This document shows positions 32,540 through 41,720 of a stretch of DNA of 64,000 nucleotides, in pieces. The stretch is from Methylobacterium oryzihabitans. GTDB lineage: Bacteria; Pseudomonadota; Alphaproteobacteria; Rhizobiales; Beijerinckiaceae. Made by a program: the position numbers and the translations under genes. Numbering within the stretch: the stretch's first letter is position 1; each line of letters starts with the position of its first letter. The stretch is taken from positions 1-64,000 of the forward strand of contig NZ_SACP01000033.1 in the NCBI RefSeq assembly GCF_004004555.2, in the 5' to 3' direction. The notes beneath the pieces are model-generated. The model was not told the DNA's origin. It saw nothing but the letters and a program-made list of their open reading frames with translations, and did not search any database.

Positions 32540-33345
32540 GCGATCCCGCGCCGCCCCGGGCGGAACCCGCGATCCGCGTCTCGGGCGTCGCCAAGACCTA
32601 CCCGTCGCGTTCCGGCCCGGTCGAGGCGGTGGCCGGCGTCAGCTTCACGGTCGCGGAGGGCGAGTTCGTGTCGATCCTCGGCCCGTCGGGATGCGGCAAG
32701 AGCACCCTGATGCTGATGGTGGCCGGGCTGGAGGCGCCCTCCCGCGGCAGCCTCGCCCTCGCCGGGCGGCCGGTGGAGGGGCCGCAGACCCGGGTCGGGC
32801 TGATGTTCCAGGACGCCACGCTGCTGCCGTGGAAGAGCGTGCGCGACAACGTGCTGTTTCCGCTGCGGATGAGCGGCCGGCCGATGGCCGGCGCCACGGA
32901 GCGCGCCGGCGCCCTCCTCGCCCTGGCCGGGCTGTCGGGCTTCGCCGACAAGCGCCCGCGGGAACTCTCCGGCGGCATGCGCCAGCGCGTCGCCCTGTGC
33001 CGGGCCCTCATCGCCGATCCCGCGATCCTGCTGATGGATGAGCCGTTCAGCGCCCTCGACGCGATCACCCGCGACGAGATGGTGCTGGCGCTCGGCGAGA
33101 TCGTGGCGCGGGAGCGCAAGACCACCCTGTTCATCACCCACGCGATCCGCGAGGCGGTGTTTCTGTCCGACCGGATCCTGGTCATGGGCCGGCGCCCCGC
33201 GACGGTGGTCGCCGAGGTGGCGGTGCCGTTCCCGCGCCCGCGCGACCCGGCGATCGAGGCCGACCCGGCCTTCAATGCCCTGTGCCTCGACCTGAAGGAC
33301 GCGATCCACCGCGCCATGCGCGGGCCGGCCGCGGCGGCGGCCTGA
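32536..33345 (+). CDS. ABC transporter ATP-binding protein, NitT/TauT (SsuB) type
   Basis: 269-residue ATPase. Walker A GPSGCGKST lies near 49-57, the SsuB/TauB-typical MFQDATLLPWKSVRDNV is present, the signature LSGGMRQRVALCRAL is intact and Walker B is LLMDEPFSALD, followed by FITHAIREAVFLSDR. Energises the permease encoded 2 bases downstream. Translationally coupled to the binding protein by ATGA. Confidence 0.95.
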   Translation: MSDPAPPRAEPAIRVSGVAKTYPSRSGPVEAVAGVSFTVAEGEFVSILGPSGCGKSTLMLMVAGLEAPSRGSLALAGRPVEGPQTRVGLMFQDATLLPWKSVRDNVLFPLRMSGRPMAGATERAGALLALAGLSGFADKRPRELSGGMRQRVALCRALIADPAILLMDEPFSALDAITRDEMVLALGEIVARERKTTLFITHAIREAVFLSDRILVMGRRPATVVAEVAVPFPRPRDPAIEADPAFNALCLDLKDAIHRAMRGPAAAAA

Positions 33346-33347
33346 CC

Positions 33348-34169
33348 ATGGCGATCCCCGACACCCTGGCGTCCCCCGCCCCCGCCCCCGTCCTCCCCCG
33401 CGGGCGCCTGCTGCCGTGGCGCGGTACCCTGCGCCGGATCCTGCTGCCGCTCGTCACCGCCGCCCTCGTGCTGGGCCTCTGGGAGGCTCTGGTGCGCCTG
33501 CGGGGCATCTCGCCGGCCCTGCTGCCGAGCCCGAGCGCCGTCGCCGAGCGCCTCGTCGCCACGGGGCCGTTCTTGCTCGGGCAGGCGGTGCCGACGACGC
33601 TGGAGACCGTTGCCGGCTTCCTCATCGCCCTCGTCCTCGGCACCGGGCTCGCGGTCCTCGTCTCGGCGTCGCGGCTGGCGCGCGAGGCCTTGTATCCGAA
33701 CGTGGTGTTCTTCCAGCTCATCCCGAAGATCGCGCTGGCGCCGCTGTTCATCGTCTGGCTCGGGATCGGGACCGGGTCGCGCCTGACCTTCGCGGTCTTC
33801 ATCGCCTTCTTCCCGGTGGTGATCGCGACGCTGGCCGGCCTCGACGGCGTCGACCGCGACCTGCTGCGGCTGTGCCGCTCGGTCGGCGCCGGGGCGTGGC
33901 GCACCTACCTGCACGTCCGCTTCCCGGCGGCGATCCCGCACGTCTTCGCCGGCGCGAAGATCGCCATCACCTTCGCGATGATCGGCGTCATCGTCGGCGA
34001 GTTCATCACCGCCCAGGCCGGGCTCGGCTACATGATCCTGTTCGCCGCCTCGCAGGCCGACATGGCCCTGATCTTCGCCTCGATCGCGCTGCTCTGCGGG
34101 ATCGGGCTGGGGCTCTACGCCCTCACGGCGCTGGCCGAGCGGGTGGCGCTGCGGTGGTATGGGGGGTGA
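33348..34169 (+). CDS. ABC transporter permease, NitT/TauT (SsuC) type
   Basis: 273-residue inner-membrane permease with about six helices. The family loop GAGAWRTYLHVRFPAAIPHVFAGAK (EAA motif) that docks to the ATPase is at about 184-208, and VGEFITAQAGLGYMI follows. ATG at 33348 is taken because it lies 2 bases after the ATPase stop; the reading frame is open further upstream inside that gene. Completes the three-gene importer. A repeat element follows it and probably marks the end of the unit. Confidence 0.92.
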   Translation: MAIPDTLASPAPAPVLPRGRLLPWRGTLRRILLPLVTAALVLGLWEALVRLRGISPALLPSPSAVAERLVATGPFLLGQAVPTTLETVAGFLIALVLGTGLAVLVSASRLAREALYPNVVFFQLIPKIALAPLFIVWLGIGTGSRLTFAVFIAFFPVVIATLAGLDGVDRDLLRLCRSVGAGAWRTYLHVRFPAAIPHVFAGAKIAITFAMIGVIVGEFITAQAGLGYMILFAASQADMALIFASIALLCGIGLGLYALTALAERVALRWYGG

Positions 34170-34199
34170 TGGGGCCCCTGGTGGGTGTCCGGGAGAAGT

Positions 34200-34475
34200 C
34201 GGGGCACTTATCCCCTCTCCCAGGCGCGCTTGCGGATTCACATAACGGCTTGTGCGCGTTCTCCTCGCCCCGCTTGCGGGGAGAGGGCATCTGGGGATCG
34301 AAGATCCCACACCTCGTTGTCGCCGATGCGAGGCGGCAGCCGAGGGTGAGGGGGCGGTTCAGGAGGAGCCTCCTCCGGAACTGCCCCCTCACCCTCGCCC
34401 TTCGGGCTCCCCGACCACCCAACAGGGGGTGATCGGGCCTCTCCCCGCAAGCGGGGCGAGGAGAGATCCCCGCGC
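34200..34475. repeat. Nested palindromic repeat, family C, copy 1
   Basis: A 26-bp perfect inverted repeat (34261-34286 and 34438-34463) surrounds a second inverted repeat of 14 bp (GAGGGTGAGGGGGC at 34342-34355, its complement at 34383-34396) whose centre holds GGAGGAGCCTCCTCC. The whole can fold as one long branched hairpin. The left flank with CATAACGG and TGCGCGTTCTCCTCGC recurs at 39.7 kb. It fills the 351-base gap between the permease and the IclR gene; nothing else is seen there. Confidence 0.85.
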
Positions 34476-34520
34476 CTCCTTTCGGAGATGTAGCAATACG
34501 ATAGCTCGGGCCGCCACCGC

Positions 34521-35321
34521 TCACGGCACCAGCGGCCCGATCTCCGCCGCCGCCGCGCGCAGCAGCGGCAGGAACTCGTCGAGCATCCGCCCCACGCTCG
34601 CCCGCTGGGCGGCGAGCCCGATATGCAGCGCGCAGGCGAGCGAGCCGTCGCGCCGGGTCACCGGAACGGCGATCGAGCGGAAGCCGTGCTCGGCCTCCTC
34701 GTCGACCAGCGAGTAGCCCTGCTCGCGCCCGGCGATCACCAGCGCCTTGAGGATCACCGGGTCGGTTACCGTGGCGGGGGTGAGCCGCTCCAGCGGCGTC
34801 CGGCCGAGGGCGGCGTCGAGGTCGGGCTCGGTCAGGCCGCCGAGCAGCACCCGGCCGACCGCCGAGCAATAGGCCGGCAGGCGGTAGCCGACCTCCAGCC
34901 CGACCGTGATGATGCGCGACGGGCTGGCGCGGGCGATCATCACCGCCTCGTCGCGGTCGAGCACCGCCGCCGAGCACGCCTCGCCGGTGCGCCGGGACAA
35001 TCCATCGACCACCGGCTGCATCAGCGCCGGCAGCGGGTTCGAGGTCAGGTAGGCCGAGGCCAGCACCAGCACCCGCGGCGTCAGGCTGAAATGGCGGCCG
35101 TCGCGGGCGACGTAGCCGAGATGTTCGAGCGTCAGCAGCACCCGCCGCACGGTGGAGCGGGGCGCGTCGACCAGCGCCGCCAACTCGGACAGCGTCATCT
35201 GCCGCGGGCCGGCGTTGAACGCCGCGACGACCCGGAGGCCGCGGGCGAGGATTTCGAGGTATTCCGGGCCGGGCCGGTCGGCGAGGCCGGGCTCGTCCTC
35301 CGGGCGCCGCAGGCGTGGCAT
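34521..35321 (-). CDS. IclR family transcriptional regulator
   Basis: 266-residue regulator. A winged helix (about 24-85, LSELAALVDAPRSTVRRVLL) precedes the IclR effector domain (about 90-260) with RIITVGLEVGYRLPAYCSAVGRVLL and the GYSLVDEEAEHGFRSIAVPV segment, features of the PcaR/PobR/PcaU group that controls aromatic catabolism. It diverges from the Rieske oxygenase gene; two exact inverted copies of a 13-base site lie between the genes, one close to each start. Most likely activates or represses the oxygenase-ligase-transporter operon in response to its substrate. Confidence 0.93.
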   Translation of the reverse strand: MPRLRRPEDEPGLADRPGPEYLEILARGLRVVAAFNAGPRQMTLSELAALVDAPRSTVRRVLLTLEHLGYVARDGRHFSLTPRVLVLASAYLTSNPLPALMQPVVDGLSRRTGEACSAAVLDRDEAVMIARASPSRIITVGLEVGYRLPAYCSAVGRVLLGGLTEPDLDAALGRTPLERLTPATVTDPVILKALVIAGREQGYSLVDEEAEHGFRSIAVPVTRRDGSLACALHIGLAAQRASVGRMLDEFLPLLRAAAAEIGPLVP

Positions 35322-35383
35322 GGTCGGATCCTGGTCGGGGCGAGCCCGTCCGTAGCACGGCCCTGAACGAGCTCCCAGAGGAT

Positions 35384-35400
35384 TGTTCGCTGACCGAACA
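35384..35400. promoter_or_regulatory. IclR-type operator, site 1
   Basis: TGTTCGCTGACCGAACA is a perfect dyad of 6+6 bases around CTGAC, 63 bases ahead of the IclR start. Its core TTCGCTGACCGAA recurs exactly, in inverse orientation, at 35512-35524. Size and composition suit IclR regulators, which bind 12-15 bp palindromes. Confidence 0.7.
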
Positions 35401-35511
35401 CAATGAGCGGTTTCTGGCGCATCGCGCGGCGTTTGCCCACGCTCTACCCGCGACGTGCCCGCACATTTCCCTTGCGGCCCGTCTGGAGCCGTTCCACTCT
35501 GACGCCGGAAA

Positions 35512-35524
35512 TTCGGTCAGCGAA
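35512..35524. promoter_or_regulatory. IclR-type operator, site 2
   Basis: TTCGGTCAGCGAA is the exact reverse complement of the core of site 1, centred 126 bases from it and about 46 bases ahead of the oxygenase start. Placement close to the promoter suggests repression or activation of that gene, possibly with looping between the two sites. Confidence 0.7.
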
Positions 35525-35569
35525 CGAGACCCCAGAGTCCGGGCCGACCTCGCGCGGGAGAACGCCGCC

Positions 35570-36925
35570 ATGATGAGCCAGGAACAGAACGACAGGATCA
35601 CCCGGGTCGGCGCCGCGACGCCCCTCGGCCGGCTCATGCGCCGCTACTGGCAGCCGGCGGCCCTCGTCGACGAGCTCGCCGGCGAGCGGCCGGTGCGCCC
35701 GGTGCGCCTGCTCGGCGAGAACTTCGTGCTGTTTCGCGACGGCCAGGGCCGCTACGGCCTCATCGACCGCGACTGCCCCCATCGCGGCGCCGACCTCGCC
35801 TTCGGGCGGCTGGAGCCGGCGGGCCTTCGCTGCGCCTTCCACGGCTGGCTGTTCGACGCCGAGGGGCGCTGCCTGGAAACCCCGGCCGAGCCGGCGGGCT
35901 CGCGGCTCTGCGCCAACATCCGCCAGCGCGCCTTCCCGGTGGTCGAGCGGTCCGGCATCCTGTGGGCCTATCTCGGCGAGGGCGAGCCGCCGGCCTTCCC
36001 CGAGATCGACTGCTTCGTCGCCGAGGAGTCCTACACCTTCGCGTTCAAGGGCCTGATCGAGTGCAACTGGCTCCAGGCGCTGGAGGTCGGCATCGACCCG
36101 GCCCACGCCTCGTTCCTGCACCGCTTCTTCGAGGACGAGGACCCGCACGACGCCTACGGCAAGCAGTTCCGCGGCGCCTCCGCCGACAGCCACCTGCCGA
36201 TGACCCGGATCCTGCGCGAATACGACCGTCCGATCATCAACGTCGAGCGCACCGAGTACGGCATGCGCATCATCGCCCTGCGCGAGATCGACGAGGCGCG
36301 CACCCATGTCCGGGTGACGAACCAGCTCTTCCCGCACGGTTTCGTCATCCCGCTCTCGACCGAGATGACCATCACCCAGTGGCACGTCCCCGTCGACGAC
36401 GAGACCTGCTACTGGTACGCGGTGTTCACCAGCTACACCAAGCCGGTGGACAAGCAGAAGATGCGCGACCAGCGCCTCGAACTCTACGAGCTGCCGGACT
36501 ACGTCTCGCGCAAGAACCGCCACAACGATTACGGCTTCGATCCGCACGAGCAGCAGCACAGCACCTACACGGGCATGGGCGCCGACATCAACGTCCACGA
36601 CCAGTGGGCGGTGGAATCGATGGGCCGGATCCAGGACCGCACCCGCGAGCATCTCGGCCAGTCCGACAAGGCGATCATCCTCTACCGCCGGATCCTGCGC
36701 GAGGAGATCGCCAAGGTCGAGGCCGGCGAGGCGCCGCTGCTCGCCCTCGACGCCCGCACCGCCCGCAGCGTCCAGGGCCCGGCGACGATGGACGGAATCG
36801 GGCCGACCCGCGGCTGGGAGACCTACTGGATGGAGGTCGACGTGAAGCGCCGCCGCGGCGCGCCCTGGGTCGCGCCGGTGCCGGCCGAGATCGCCGCCCG
36901 CCTGCCCGCCGAAGCGGCCGAGTGA
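35570..36925 (+). CDS. Rieske [2Fe-2S] aromatic ring-hydroxylating oxygenase, alpha subunit
   Basis: 451-residue oxygenase of the phthalate dioxygenase-like group. Rieske ligands are Cys69/His71 (CPHRGAD) and Cys88/His91 (CAFHGW); the mononuclear iron site has Asp176 and His179/His184 in GIDPAHASFLHRF. It lacks a nearby beta subunit, as in the alpha-only group, and no reductase gene lies in the window. ATG at 35570 is chosen for the GGGAG nine bases upstream; the frame is open further. Operon with a glutamine synthetase-like enzyme and a Liv transporter, under a divergent IclR regulator. Substrate probably an aromatic carboxylate or amine taken up by that transporter. Confidence 0.92.
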   Translation: MMSQEQNDRITRVGAATPLGRLMRRYWQPAALVDELAGERPVRPVRLLGENFVLFRDGQGRYGLIDRDCPHRGADLAFGRLEPAGLRCAFHGWLFDAEGRCLETPAEPAGSRLCANIRQRAFPVVERSGILWAYLGEGEPPAFPEIDCFVAEESYTFAFKGLIECNWLQALEVGIDPAHASFLHRFFEDEDPHDAYGKQFRGASADSHLPMTRILREYDRPIINVERTEYGMRIIALREIDEARTHVRVTNQLFPHGFVIPLSTEMTITQWHVPVDDETCYWYAVFTSYTKPVDKQKMRDQRLELYELPDYVSRKNRHNDYGFDPHEQQHSTYTGMGADINVHDQWAVESMGRIQDRTREHLGQSDKAIILYRRILREEIAKVEAGEAPLLALDARTARSVQGPATMDGIGPTRGWETYWMEVDVKRRRGAPWVAPVPAEIAARLPAEAAE

Positions 36926-36929
36926 GCCG

Positions 36930-38381
36930 ATGAGCCTCGCGGAGACCTGCGGCCTGTGGGGCTCGGAGCGGCAGGAACAGGCCGCCCGTGTCGCCCGCAC
37001 CATCGAGGAGCAGGGCATCGAGGTCGTCCGGCTGTCGTTCCCCGACCAGCACGGCGTCCTGCGCGGCAAGACCCTGGTGGCGGGCGAGGCGGTCAAGGCC
37101 CTGCGCGCCGGCTGCCTCGCCACCTCGACGCTGCTGCTCAAGGACACCGCCCACCGCACGGTGTTTCCGGTCTTCTCGGCCGGCGGGGGCCTGGGCCTGC
37201 GCGAGTTCGAAGGCGCGGCCGACCTCGCGATGCTGCCCGACCCGGCGACCTTCCGGGTGCTGCCCTGGGCCGAGCGCACCGGCTTCCTGCTCTGCGACCT
37301 GTTCTTTCGCGATGGCCGGCCGTTCCCGTTCGACGGCCGCGGCCTCTACCGCAAGGCGCTGGCGCGCCTCGCCGAACAGGGCCGGGACTTCGTCGCCGGC
37401 ATCGAGGTCGAGTTCCACCTCTACCGGATGGCCGATCCGCGCCTCGCCCCCGAGGACGCGACCCAGCCCGGCCGGCCGCCCGAGGTCGGGCTTCTGTCCA
37501 AGGGCTACCAGTACCTGACCGAGCAGCGCTACGACCAGATGGCGCCGGCCCTCGATCCGATCCGCCGCGCCGTCCTGGCCCTCGGCCTGCCCCTGCGCTC
37601 GGTCGAGGTCGAGTTCGGGCCGAGCCAGTGCGAGTTCACCTTCGCGCCGACCACCGGCCTCGAACCGGCCGACCTGATGGTGCTGTTCCGCTCCTGCGTG
37701 AAGCAGGTCGCGGCCCGCCACGGCTACCACGCCACCTTCATGTGCCGGCCGCAGATCGCCAATTCCTTCGCGTCGGGCTGGCACCTGCACCAGAGCCTGC
37801 GCGACCGCGACAGCGGCCGCAACCTGTTCATGGCTCCGGAGGGATCGGCGTCCGAGGAGGGCCAGCCGCTCTCGCCCCTCGGCCGGCACTACCTCGCCGG
37901 GCTGCTCCACCACGCCCGGGCGGCGGCGGTGTTCACCACCCCGACGATCAACGGCTACAAGCGCTACCGCGGCTACTCGCTCGCCCCCGACCGGGCGATC
38001 TGGGCCTGCGACAACCGCGGCGTGATGGTGCGGGTCCTCGGCGGGCCGGGCGACCCGGCGACCCGGCTGGAGAACCGGGCCGGCGAGCCGCTGGCCAACC
38101 CCTATCTCTACATGGCCTCGCAGATCCATGCCGGCCTCGACGGCATCGCCCGCGGGCTGGAGCCCGGTGCGTCGGCCGACGCACCCTACGAGGCCGAGGC
38201 GCCGCTGCTGCCCAAGAGCCTGCGCGAGGCGGTGATCGCGCTTCACGACAGCGCGTTCTTCCGCGACGCGTTCGGCTCCGCCTTCATCGACTATTACCTG
38301 CGCATCAAGTCGGCCGAGATCGAGCGCTTCCAGGCCGAGGTGACCGACTGGGAACAGCGCGAATACTTCGACCTGTTCTGA
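36930..38381 (+). CDS. Glutamine synthetase family ligase
   Basis: 483-residue protein with the type I-like GS fold. Metal and substrate residues are present: EVEFHLY (159-165), VEVEFGPSQCEF (225-236), GWHLHQSL (283-290), NGYKRYRG (341-348), then RVLGG and LENR. It lacks the adenylylation loop and differs strongly from housekeeping GlnA, so it is likely a gamma-glutamyl-amine ligase such as those for isopropylamine, ethanolamine, polyamines or aniline. Starts four bases after the oxygenase. In aniline catabolism a GS-like ligase works with a Rieske oxygenase, a precedent for this pairing, though the usual amidotransferase-like partner is missing here. Confidence 0.9.
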   Translation: MSLAETCGLWGSERQEQAARVARTIEEQGIEVVRLSFPDQHGVLRGKTLVAGEAVKALRAGCLATSTLLLKDTAHRTVFPVFSAGGGLGLREFEGAADLAMLPDPATFRVLPWAERTGFLLCDLFFRDGRPFPFDGRGLYRKALARLAEQGRDFVAGIEVEFHLYRMADPRLAPEDATQPGRPPEVGLLSKGYQYLTEQRYDQMAPALDPIRRAVLALGLPLRSVEVEFGPSQCEFTFAPTTGLEPADLMVLFRSCVKQVAARHGYHATFMCRPQIANSFASGWHLHQSLRDRDSGRNLFMAPEGSASEEGQPLSPLGRHYLAGLLHHARAAAVFTTPTINGYKRYRGYSLAPDRAIWACDNRGVMVRVLGGPGDPATRLENRAGEPLANPYLYMASQIHAGLDGIARGLEPGASADAPYEAEAPLLPKSLREAVIALHDSAFFRDAFGSAFIDYYLRIKSAEIERFQAEVTDWEQREYFDLF

Positions 38382-38400
38382 TCCACCAGGGGACGCGACG

Positions 38401-39615
38401 ATGGACGAGGCCACACTCGACGGTATTGCCCGGCGCACCTCCGACCGCCGCACGGTGCTGAAATCCCTCGGCGCCGGCGCCGCCGCGCTCGCCCTCGGCC
38501 GGCCGGCCCTGGCGCAGTCGTCGGAGCCGCTCAGGATCGGCATGATCGTGACCTATTCCGGTCCCTATGCCGATTACGGCCGGCAGATGGACAACGGCAT
38601 GGCCCTGTGGCTGAAGCAGAACGGCGGCAAGGTCGCCGGGCGCGAGGTCGCGATCATCAAGCGCGACACCGCCGGCCCGGCGCCGGACCTCGCCACGCGC
38701 TTCGCCCGCGAGCTCATCACCCGCGACAAGGTCGACGCCATCATGGGCCTCGACTTCAGCCCCAACGCCATCGCGATCGGGCCGGTGCTGAGCCAGGCCA
38801 AGATCCCCTGCATCGTGCTCAACGCCTCGGCCTCGGTGATCCCGTCGAAGTCGCCGTACTTCGCCCGGATCTCGTTCACGGTCGGGCAGGTCAGCGCTCC
38901 GATGGGCACCTGGGCCGGGCGCCAGGGCACCAAGACCGCCATGACCCTGGTCTCGGATTACGGCCCGGGGGCGGATGCCGAGAAGGCGTTCGGGCAGAGC
39001 TTCGCGGCCGCCGGCGGCAAGGTGGTGGGCGCCCTGCGCGCGCCCTTGAGCAACCCGGACTTCTCCGCCTTCGTCCAGCGCATCCGCGACGAGAAGCCCG
39101 AGGCGGCGTTCTTCTTCTTTCCCTCCGGCGACCTGCCCAACAACTTCCTCAAGGCGGCGCGCGAGCGTGGGCTGGCCGAGGCCGGGATCAGGCTCCTCGC
39201 CACCGGCGAGGCGATGGACGACAGCTACATGCAGGCGGCGGGCGACGCCGGGCTCGGGCTGATCACCACCCACCACTACTCGACCGCGCACCCGTCCGAC
39301 CTCAACCGCCGCTTCGTCGCCGGCTACCGGGCCGAGCACGGCGACTACGCGCCGAACTACATGGCGATGACCGCCTATGACGGCCTCGCCGCCCTCGACG
39401 CGGCGCTCGCCAAGTCCGGCGGCAAGGGCGGCGACGCCCTGATGACGGCGCTGCGCGGCCTCGCCTTCGAGAGCCCGCGAGGGCCGATCGAGATCGGGCC
39501 GGAGACCCGCGACATCGTCCAGACGGTCTACGTCCGCCGCACCGAGCGGATCGACGGCAGGCTCGTCTGCACCGAGTTCGACAAGTTCGACCGCGTCACC
39601 GACCCGCTGGCGTAG
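38401..39615 (+). CDS. ABC transporter substrate-binding protein (Liv type)
   Basis: 404-residue periplasmic binding protein with a Tat-type signal (DRRTVLKSLGAGAAALALG), mature start LRIGMIVTYSGPYADYG. This family segment, together with GLDFSPNAIAIGPVLSQAKIP, is typical of Liv proteins for aromatic acids and related compounds rather than leucine. It lies 19 bases after the ligase gene and is separated by 252 bases, with a repeat fragment, from the permease genes it presumably serves. Not closely related to the pair at 23.6-26.4 kb. Confidence 0.92.
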   Translation: MDEATLDGIARRTSDRRTVLKSLGAGAAALALGRPALAQSSEPLRIGMIVTYSGPYADYGRQMDNGMALWLKQNGGKVAGREVAIIKRDTAGPAPDLATRFARELITRDKVDAIMGLDFSPNAIAIGPVLSQAKIPCIVLNASASVIPSKSPYFARISFTVGQVSAPMGTWAGRQGTKTAMTLVSDYGPGADAEKAFGQSFAAAGGKVVGALRAPLSNPDFSAFVQRIRDEKPEAAFFFFPSGDLPNNFLKAARERGLAEAGIRLLATGEAMDDSYMQAAGDAGLGLITTHHYSTAHPSDLNRRFVAGYRAEHGDYAPNYMAMTAYDGLAALDAALAKSGGKGGDALMTALRGLAFESPRGPIEIGPETRDIVQTVYVRRTERIDGRLVCTEFDKFDRVTDPLA

Positions 39616-39692
39616 GGCGGGAAGGGCTCGAAGCGGGTGGTTCGACGATTGAGAGTCCAGCGCGGGATCCCCGCTCCAGATCGGGATCGCAA

Positions 39693-39728
39693 CTTCATAT
39701 AACGGATTGCGCGCGTTCTCCTCGCGCC
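39693..39728. repeat. Repeat family C fragment
   Basis: CATATAACGGATTGCGCGCG with the following TTCTCCTCGC matches the left flank of the nested repeat at 34.2 kb with few changes; CTCGTTCGGCGATG shortly after resembles its interior. Remainder of 39616-39867 shows only the start region of the permease gene. Probably a decayed copy. Confidence 0.6.
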
Positions 39729-39867
39729 TCGTTCGGCGATGTGTGAATCTGCTGGTGCGAATGGGAGAGCGGAACCCCCGCCCGTGTCGAAACCCGCAGA
39801 TCCTCGGAATCAGCCGCAGCCTCCCCGATGAGCGACCATCCAACTTGTCCATGACGGAGCATCCTCG

Positions 39868-40725
39868 ATGACGGGCCTGCCGGTGGTCGTGTTCGACGGC
39901 CTCGCCTACGGCATGCTGCTGTTCCTGATGAGCGTCGGGCTCGCGGTGACGCTCGGGCTGATGGGGCTCGTCAACCTCGCCCACGGCGCCTTCGCGGCAG
40001 GCGGCGGCTACGTCGCGGCCCTGGCGATGTCCCGCGCCGGGGTGCCGTTCCTGCTCGCCCTGCCGCTGGCGGCGCTCGCCGCGGCGGTCGGCGGAGTGGT
40101 GCTGGAGCGGCTGCTGTTTCGCCGCCTCTACGGCCGCAGCCCGCTGGATCAGGTGCTGTTCACCGTCGGGCTGGTCTATGTCTGGATCGCCGCCGCCACC
40201 GCGGCCTTCGGTGCCGGCCAGCAGCCGGCGGACCTGCCGGGCTTCCTCCAGGGGCAGGTCGATCTCGGCGGGGTGCGGGTCGGGCTCTACCGCCTCGTGC
40301 TGATCGGGCTCGGCGTCGCGGTCGCCCTCGCGCTGGCGCTCGGGCTGGAGCGCACCCGGATCGGCGCCCTGGTGCGGGCCTCGGTCGAGGATGCCGAGAT
40401 GGCCGGCGGCGTCAGCATCCGGGTCGGGCGGCTGTTCGCCCTCACCTTCACCCTCGGGGCCGGGCTCGCCGGGCTGGGCGGCGCGCTGGCGGTGCCGGTG
40501 CTCGGCCTCGACCCGACCTTCCCGCTGAAGTACCTCGCCTATTTCCTCATCGTGGTCTGCATGGGCGGCGCCGGCACCGTCACGGGATCGTTCCTCGCCG
40601 CGGCCGCGGTCGGCCTCGTCGACGTCGCCGGCAAGTACTACCTGCCGGAGATCGGCGCCTTCGCGGTCTACGGGCTCGCCGTCGCCGCCCTGGTCTGGCG
40701 GCCGAACGGGGTCCTGCGCGCATGA
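39868..40725 (+). CDS. livH: Branched-chain amino acid-type ABC transporter permease LivH
   Basis: 285-residue permease with about eight helices. The hallmark MGLVNLAHGAFAAGGGYVA (NLAHG) is near residues 31-49 and the ATPase contact loop LVRASVEDAEMAGGVSI is present. GGAG lies nine bases ahead of the ATG. Its stop overlaps the livM start (ATGA). Forms an importer with the next three genes and the binding protein upstream. Confidence 0.93.
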   Translation: MTGLPVVVFDGLAYGMLLFLMSVGLAVTLGLMGLVNLAHGAFAAGGGYVAALAMSRAGVPFLLALPLAALAAAVGGVVLERLLFRRLYGRSPLDQVLFTVGLVYVWIAAATAAFGAGQQPADLPGFLQGQVDLGGVRVGLYRLVLIGLGVAVALALALGLERTRIGALVRASVEDAEMAGGVSIRVGRLFALTFTLGAGLAGLGGALAVPVLGLDPTFPLKYLAYFLIVVCMGGAGTVTGSFLAAAAVGLVDVAGKYYLPEIGAFAVYGLAVAALVWRPNGVLRA

Positions 40726-41720
40726 CGACACTCGGCCCGCGCCGGGTCCATCCGGCCGAGATCCTGCCCTGGCTCGCCCTCGCGGCGCTGCCGTGGATCG
40801 CGCCCGACCACGTCCTCCTCGGCTCGCAGATCGCGATCCTGGCGCTGTTCGCCCTCTCCCTCGACCTTCTGGTCGGCCATGCCGGACTGGTCTCCCTCGG
40901 GCACGCCGCCTTCTTCGGGCTCGGCGCCTACGCCGCCGCCCTGCTGGCGCTGCACGGCTGGAGCGAGCCGCTGACCGGCCTCGCCGCCGGCGGCCTCGTC
41001 GCGGGCCTCGCTGCCGCCCTGGTGGCACCGCTGGTGGTGCGGGTCCACGGCCTCGCGCAACTCATGGTGACGCTCGGCCTCGGGCTGATGCTGCACGAGG
41101 CGGCGAGCCGCGCCCGCGTCCTCACCGGCGGCGACGACGGCCTCAGCGGCTTCGATCTGAGCCCGGTGCTCGGCCTGTTCCCATTCGACCTCTACGGCTT
41201 CACCGCCTACGGCTACGCGCTCGCGGTGCTGGCGGCGGGGTTTTTGTTCTACACTCGCCTCGCCGCCTCGCCGTTCGGCTACGCCCTGCGCGGGCTGAAG
41301 CAGAACCCGGCCCGGATGGCGGCGCTCGGCACCGACGGGCGCCGGCGGCTGATCCAGGGCTTCGTCGTCGCGGCGGTGCTCGCCGGCATCGCCGGGGCCC
41401 TGCTCGCCCAGACCACGCAGTCGGTGGCGCTGGAGAGCCTGAGCTTCCACCGCTCGGCCGAGGTGCTGATCGTGCTGTGCCTCGGCGGCACCGGCGGGCG
41501 CTACGGCGGCCTCGTCGGCGCCCTGGTCTACATGGCGGCCCGGGACTGGCTGTCGGCGCTGAGCCCGCATTACTGGACCGGCTGGCTCGGCGCCGCGATG
41601 ATGCTGACCGTGCTCGTGGTGCCGGGCGGCCTCGGCGGCGTGGCCCGGCGCCTGCACGGCCGGCTGCCGCGTCTGCACCGTGCCACTGGGACCCGCGTCG
41701 CCGCCGGGGGCGAATCGTGA
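40722..41720 (+). CDS. livM: Branched-chain amino acid-type ABC transporter permease LivM
   Basis: 332-residue permease with about ten helices. The LivM hallmark LVGHAGLVSLGHAAFFGLGA is near 50-69 and the cytoplasmic loop LRGLKQNPARMAALGTD contacts the ATPase. Overlaps both neighbours by 4 bases (ATGA and GTGA). Unlike the system at 20-23 kb, LivM and LivG are separate here. Confidence 0.93.
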   Translation: MTTLGPRRVHPAEILPWLALAALPWIAPDHVLLGSQIAILALFALSLDLLVGHAGLVSLGHAAFFGLGAYAAALLALHGWSEPLTGLAAGGLVAGLAAALVAPLVVRVHGLAQLMVTLGLGLMLHEAASRARVLTGGDDGLSGFDLSPVLGLFPFDLYGFTAYGYALAVLAAGFLFYTRLAASPFGYALRGLKQNPARMAALGTDGRRRLIQGFVVAAVLAGIAGALLAQTTQSVALESLSFHRSAEVLIVLCLGGTGGRYGGLVGALVYMAARDWLSALSPHYWTGWLGAAMMLTVLVVPGGLGGVARRLHGRLPRLHRATGTRVAAGGES

